Position numbers and translations under genes: made by a program. The notes below the pieces were generated by a model, which was not told the DNA's origin, searched no databases, and saw only the letters and a list, made by a program, of their open reading frames with translations. 64,000 nucleotides of DNA from the NCBI RefSeq assembly GCF_005543295.1, contig NZ_SRSG01000037.1, positions 99,746-163,745 on the forward strand, in the 5' to 3' direction. The DNA is from Halalkalirubrum salinum. Its GTDB lineage: Archaea > Halobacteriota > Halobacteria > Halobacteriales > Haloferacaceae. Positions 62,071-64,000 of the stretch are shown here, in pieces; position 1 is the stretch's first letter; the number at the start of each line of letters is the position of its first letter.

Positions 62071-63846
62071 CTAATCCACACATTCTACGCTAGTAAATTC
62101 GAATCGTGCACCGCCTTTCTCACTCTCAGATACGGCAATTACCCACCCATGGTCCTCAGCAACCTGTTCAACAATCTGCAAGCCAAAGCCTGTCCCATCT
62201 GCAATAGTTGAGTAGCCTGCCTCAAAGATCTCTGCATGCTTAGCTTCGGGAATTCCAACGCCGTTGTCTACCACATAAAATCCACCGTCAGTCGCACCGA
62301 TCGACACGGTCACCGCTTCACCGCCGTGTTCCATGCTATTCTGGTACAGATTCTCGAGCAGTTGTTGGAGTCGGCTGCGGTCTGCCTTGATCTTCGGTAG
62401 CTCACGCGTACTAAGAGATGCCTGTGGCGTCTCAACCATCTCCCAACTGTTCTTAGCTACCTCCGTGAGATCAATAGTTTCGAACTCACTCTGCTGAGCG
62501 CCCTCTTCTGCCAGCGTTCGCAAGTCATTAATTAGTGCCTGACTCCGTTCAATCGCATTAATTGCTGTATCGAGGTGCTCGCTCCCCTCGGCGACTTGCA
62601 CCAGTCCGAGATGGCCTTTAGCCACACTCAGTGGGTTCCGTAGATCGTGGCTAACGAGCTTGCTGAACTCTTCTAACCGCTCGTTTTGTGCCTCCAATCC
62701 CTGTTTGTATTCTTTACGCTCAGTAATATCACGAAGTACGCCGACGGATCCGTCGAATGTATCGCCATCGTAAGGGATGACACCCATGTGGTCCTCGCAG
62801 CTGATTGGATCTCCATTACGAGGGTGTATCGTCACTTCGAAAATGACTGTCTCTGGCCCAGTAGTCGATAATAACCGCCCAAGCTGTTGTTCTGCCTGTT
62901 CAACAGTATCGTCGTCTTTGATCAACGATGGTGTAGCTCCGATGATCGTCTCCCGCTCGTAGCCGACCAACTCAACGAACTCGTCATTGACGTGCGTGAA
63001 CCGTCCGGTTTCGCTAATGACGTACACTGCGTCAGTGAGTGACTTAATAATCGTTTCGTACTCTCTGAGTTCTTGCTGGCGCTCCCGACGATCAGTGATA
63101 TCACGAACAGCACCATAGACTATTTTTCCATTTTTTCCGGTGGCTGCCGATTTGAGCGTGACACCGATAATTCGGTGTTCTCCGCTCGGTGTCTCAACAC
63201 CGTAACTGCCCTGTATCTGTTCGCCCGTCTGAGAAGTGGAGTTGATTGCTTGCTGGATCTCTTTGCGGTCGTCGGGGTGGAACAAGTCAAGAGCATCATC
63301 CAAAGAGGGGTCTCCCTGGTCAGGAAAACCTATGACATTGCGGAGCCCGTTGGTCAGAAACAACTCTCTGGTCTCAGTGTTCAGTTCGAAGCTACCAATG
63401 CTATCGGTACGCTCGGTGAGTTTTATCAGTTGTTCTTGCCTGTCAGCGCGCTTAGTCTTACGTTCTGCCTCAACAGCGTTGCAGATCCGGTTGGAGAGGA
63501 GTTTGTAGCGCTCGGGTCCGCTTCCTTTCTGAAGATAATCGGTAACATCGGCTGCAATCGCGTCACTGGCGACAGCCTCACTGCCCTTACCAGTAAAGAG
63601 GATAAATGGAAGAGTAGAAAATTCTTTTCTGACAGTCTGCAAGAATTCAATCCCATCCATTTCAGGCATATCAAAATCTGAGACGATGCAATCAGGGTGG
63701 CAATTATTAATTACGCTTAGTCCTTCGCCAGCGCCGGTCGCCGTCTGGATACGAAATCGGTCATCCTCCCGTTTGAGAAAGCTTGCTGTAAGGTCTGTGA
63801 TTGCGGGGTTGTCATCAACGAGTAATACGTTGATTTCGTATTTCAT
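62071..63846 (-). CDS. receiver-PAS-PAS-histidine kinase signalling protein
   Basis: A 591-residue cytoplasmic sensor kinase. The order is a receiver domain (LLVDDNPAITDL with Asp11-Asp12, phospho-acceptor Asp57 in CIVSDFDMPEMDG, Lys in FILFTGKGSE), a PAS domain (about 145-260), a second PAS domain (about 270-385, starting YETIIKSLTDAVYVISETGRFTHVNDEFVELVGYER), a HisKA box with SHDLRNPLSVAKGHL, and an HATPase domain with NLYQNSMEHGG, VDNGVGIPEA and GTGFGLQIV. This RR-PAS-HK layout is typical of haloarchaea. No transmembrane segment is seen. The signal is unknown. Confidence 0.9.
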   Translation of the reverse strand: MKYEINVLLVDDNPAITDLTASFLKREDDRFRIQTATGAGEGLSVINNCHPDCIVSDFDMPEMDGIEFLQTVRKEFSTLPFILFTGKGSEAVASDAIAADVTDYLQKGSGPERYKLLSNRICNAVEAERKTKRADRQEQLIKLTERTDSIGSFELNTETRELFLTNGLRNVIGFPDQGDPSLDDALDLFHPDDRKEIQQAINSTSQTGEQIQGSYGVETPSGEHRIIGVTLKSAATGKNGKIVYGAVRDITDRRERQQELREYETIIKSLTDAVYVISETGRFTHVNDEFVELVGYERETIIGATPSLIKDDDTVEQAEQQLGRLLSTTGPETVIFEVTIHPRNGDPISCEDHMGVIPYDGDTFDGSVGVLRDITERKEYKQGLEAQNERLEEFSKLVSHDLRNPLSVAKGHLGLVQVAEGSEHLDTAINAIERSQALINDLRTLAEEGAQQSEFETIDLTEVAKNSWEMVETPQASLSTRELPKIKADRSRLQQLLENLYQNSMEHGGEAVTVSIGATDGGFYVVDNGVGIPEAKHAEIFEAGYSTIADGTGFGLQIVEQVAEDHGWVIAVSESEKGGARFEFTSVECVD

Positions 63847-63903
63847 AGCATTCTGAAGCTGTTTGACTGCTTACTTCTTTTGATTGATGCAAATGGCAGA
63901 ATC

Positions 63904-64000
63904 GGGCACTGTCTAGTTTAGGGAGTTTGAGAAGCGAGCAGGTCGTAGTGAGTGGTGGTTATGCAACTCGAAGACCTGCTCAGAGAAACGTTAGACATCG
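63904..64000 (+). mobile_element. possible left end of an insertion sequence, truncated by the window
   Basis: The sequence GGGCACTGTCTAGTTTAGGG at 63904 resembles the terminal inverted repeat of a haloarchaeal IS, and a start codon at 63961 opens MQLEDLLRETLDI to the window edge, a short frame that could begin a transposase. No target duplication or second end can be seen here. Recorded as a candidate only. Confidence 0.35.

Noticed and set aside
61874..62083. A 69-codon basic minus-strand frame between secY and the kinase
   Set aside because: AT-rich intergenic DNA, Asn/Thr/His-rich product with no domain features and no acidic bias; probably chance.

Overview
The window is a 64 kb stretch of a haloarchaeal (class Halobacteria) chromosome. 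The evidence is GC-rich DNA, strongly acidic predicted proteins, leaderless-looking starts with a TATA-like element about 25-30 bases upstream, Tat-type (twin-arginine) lipoprotein signals, haloarchaea-specific small proteins, a haloarchaeal S10-spc ribosomal operon, and a carotenoid/retinal gene group. The genus cannot be fixed from the sequence alone. The hexamer CGATCG is conspicuously frequent outside the ribosomal operon.

Layout. 0-9.7 kb: the 3' part of a Dna2/UPF1-type helicase, a GH15 glucoamylase, a VOC protein, an Lhr-type helicase, a HicBA toxin-antitoxin pair, an RNase Z-like hydrolase and an RHH/RelE pair. 9.8-19.5 kb: moaA, a decayed IS200/IS605-type element (about 10.86-11.25 kb), a lipoprotein, a class V aminotransferase, a small Cys/His protein overlapping a BKACE (DUF849) gene and a TctA-like membrane protein, a zinc-ribbon protein with EF-1beta, UspA, a TPR-like protein and a DUF3179 pseudogene with an internal deletion. 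19.5-29 kb: a CoA-disulfide-reductase-like flavoprotein, a sugar epimerase, an HxlR regulator, NAD(P)H-hydrate epimerase, a thioredoxin, a RimK-type ATP-grasp/retropepsin fusion divergent from an aspartoacylase-family hydrolase, a cyclodeaminase with an in-frame repeat, and crtI. 29-35.7 kb: a Bat-like HTH regulator, Blh beta-carotene dioxygenase, a CNNM/CorC protein, an MFS transporter ending in a 19-bp tandem repeat, a NUDIX hydrolase, KDG kinase, and tRNA-Gly flanked by two 100-bp direct repeats that each copy the tRNA 3' end.

35.8-46.3 kb is the most unusual part. An iron-type ABC permease and solute-binding protein are interspersed with a Tat-exported GMC dehydrogenase pair, a GT2 glycosyltransferase, a GT-C membrane glycosyltransferase, an RGP/GT75-like protein and an AglD-like flippase-family membrane protein. 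Five near-identical palindromes (TTTAGG-N4-CCTAAA or TTAGG-N4-CCTAA) sit at the promoters, four of them just upstream of start codons. They match the haloarchaeal DtxR/Idr iron-regulator motif, so this looks like an iron-controlled glycan and redox locus. No ABC ATPase is present.

46.4-62 kb: a TumA/TumE-type pair, a SPOUT methyltransferase, then a long co-directional ribosomal operon from uL3 to secY with translational overlaps, including the short uS14 gene and rnp1. 62-64 kb: a receiver-PAS-PAS-histidine kinase, and at the right edge the probable start of another mobile element.
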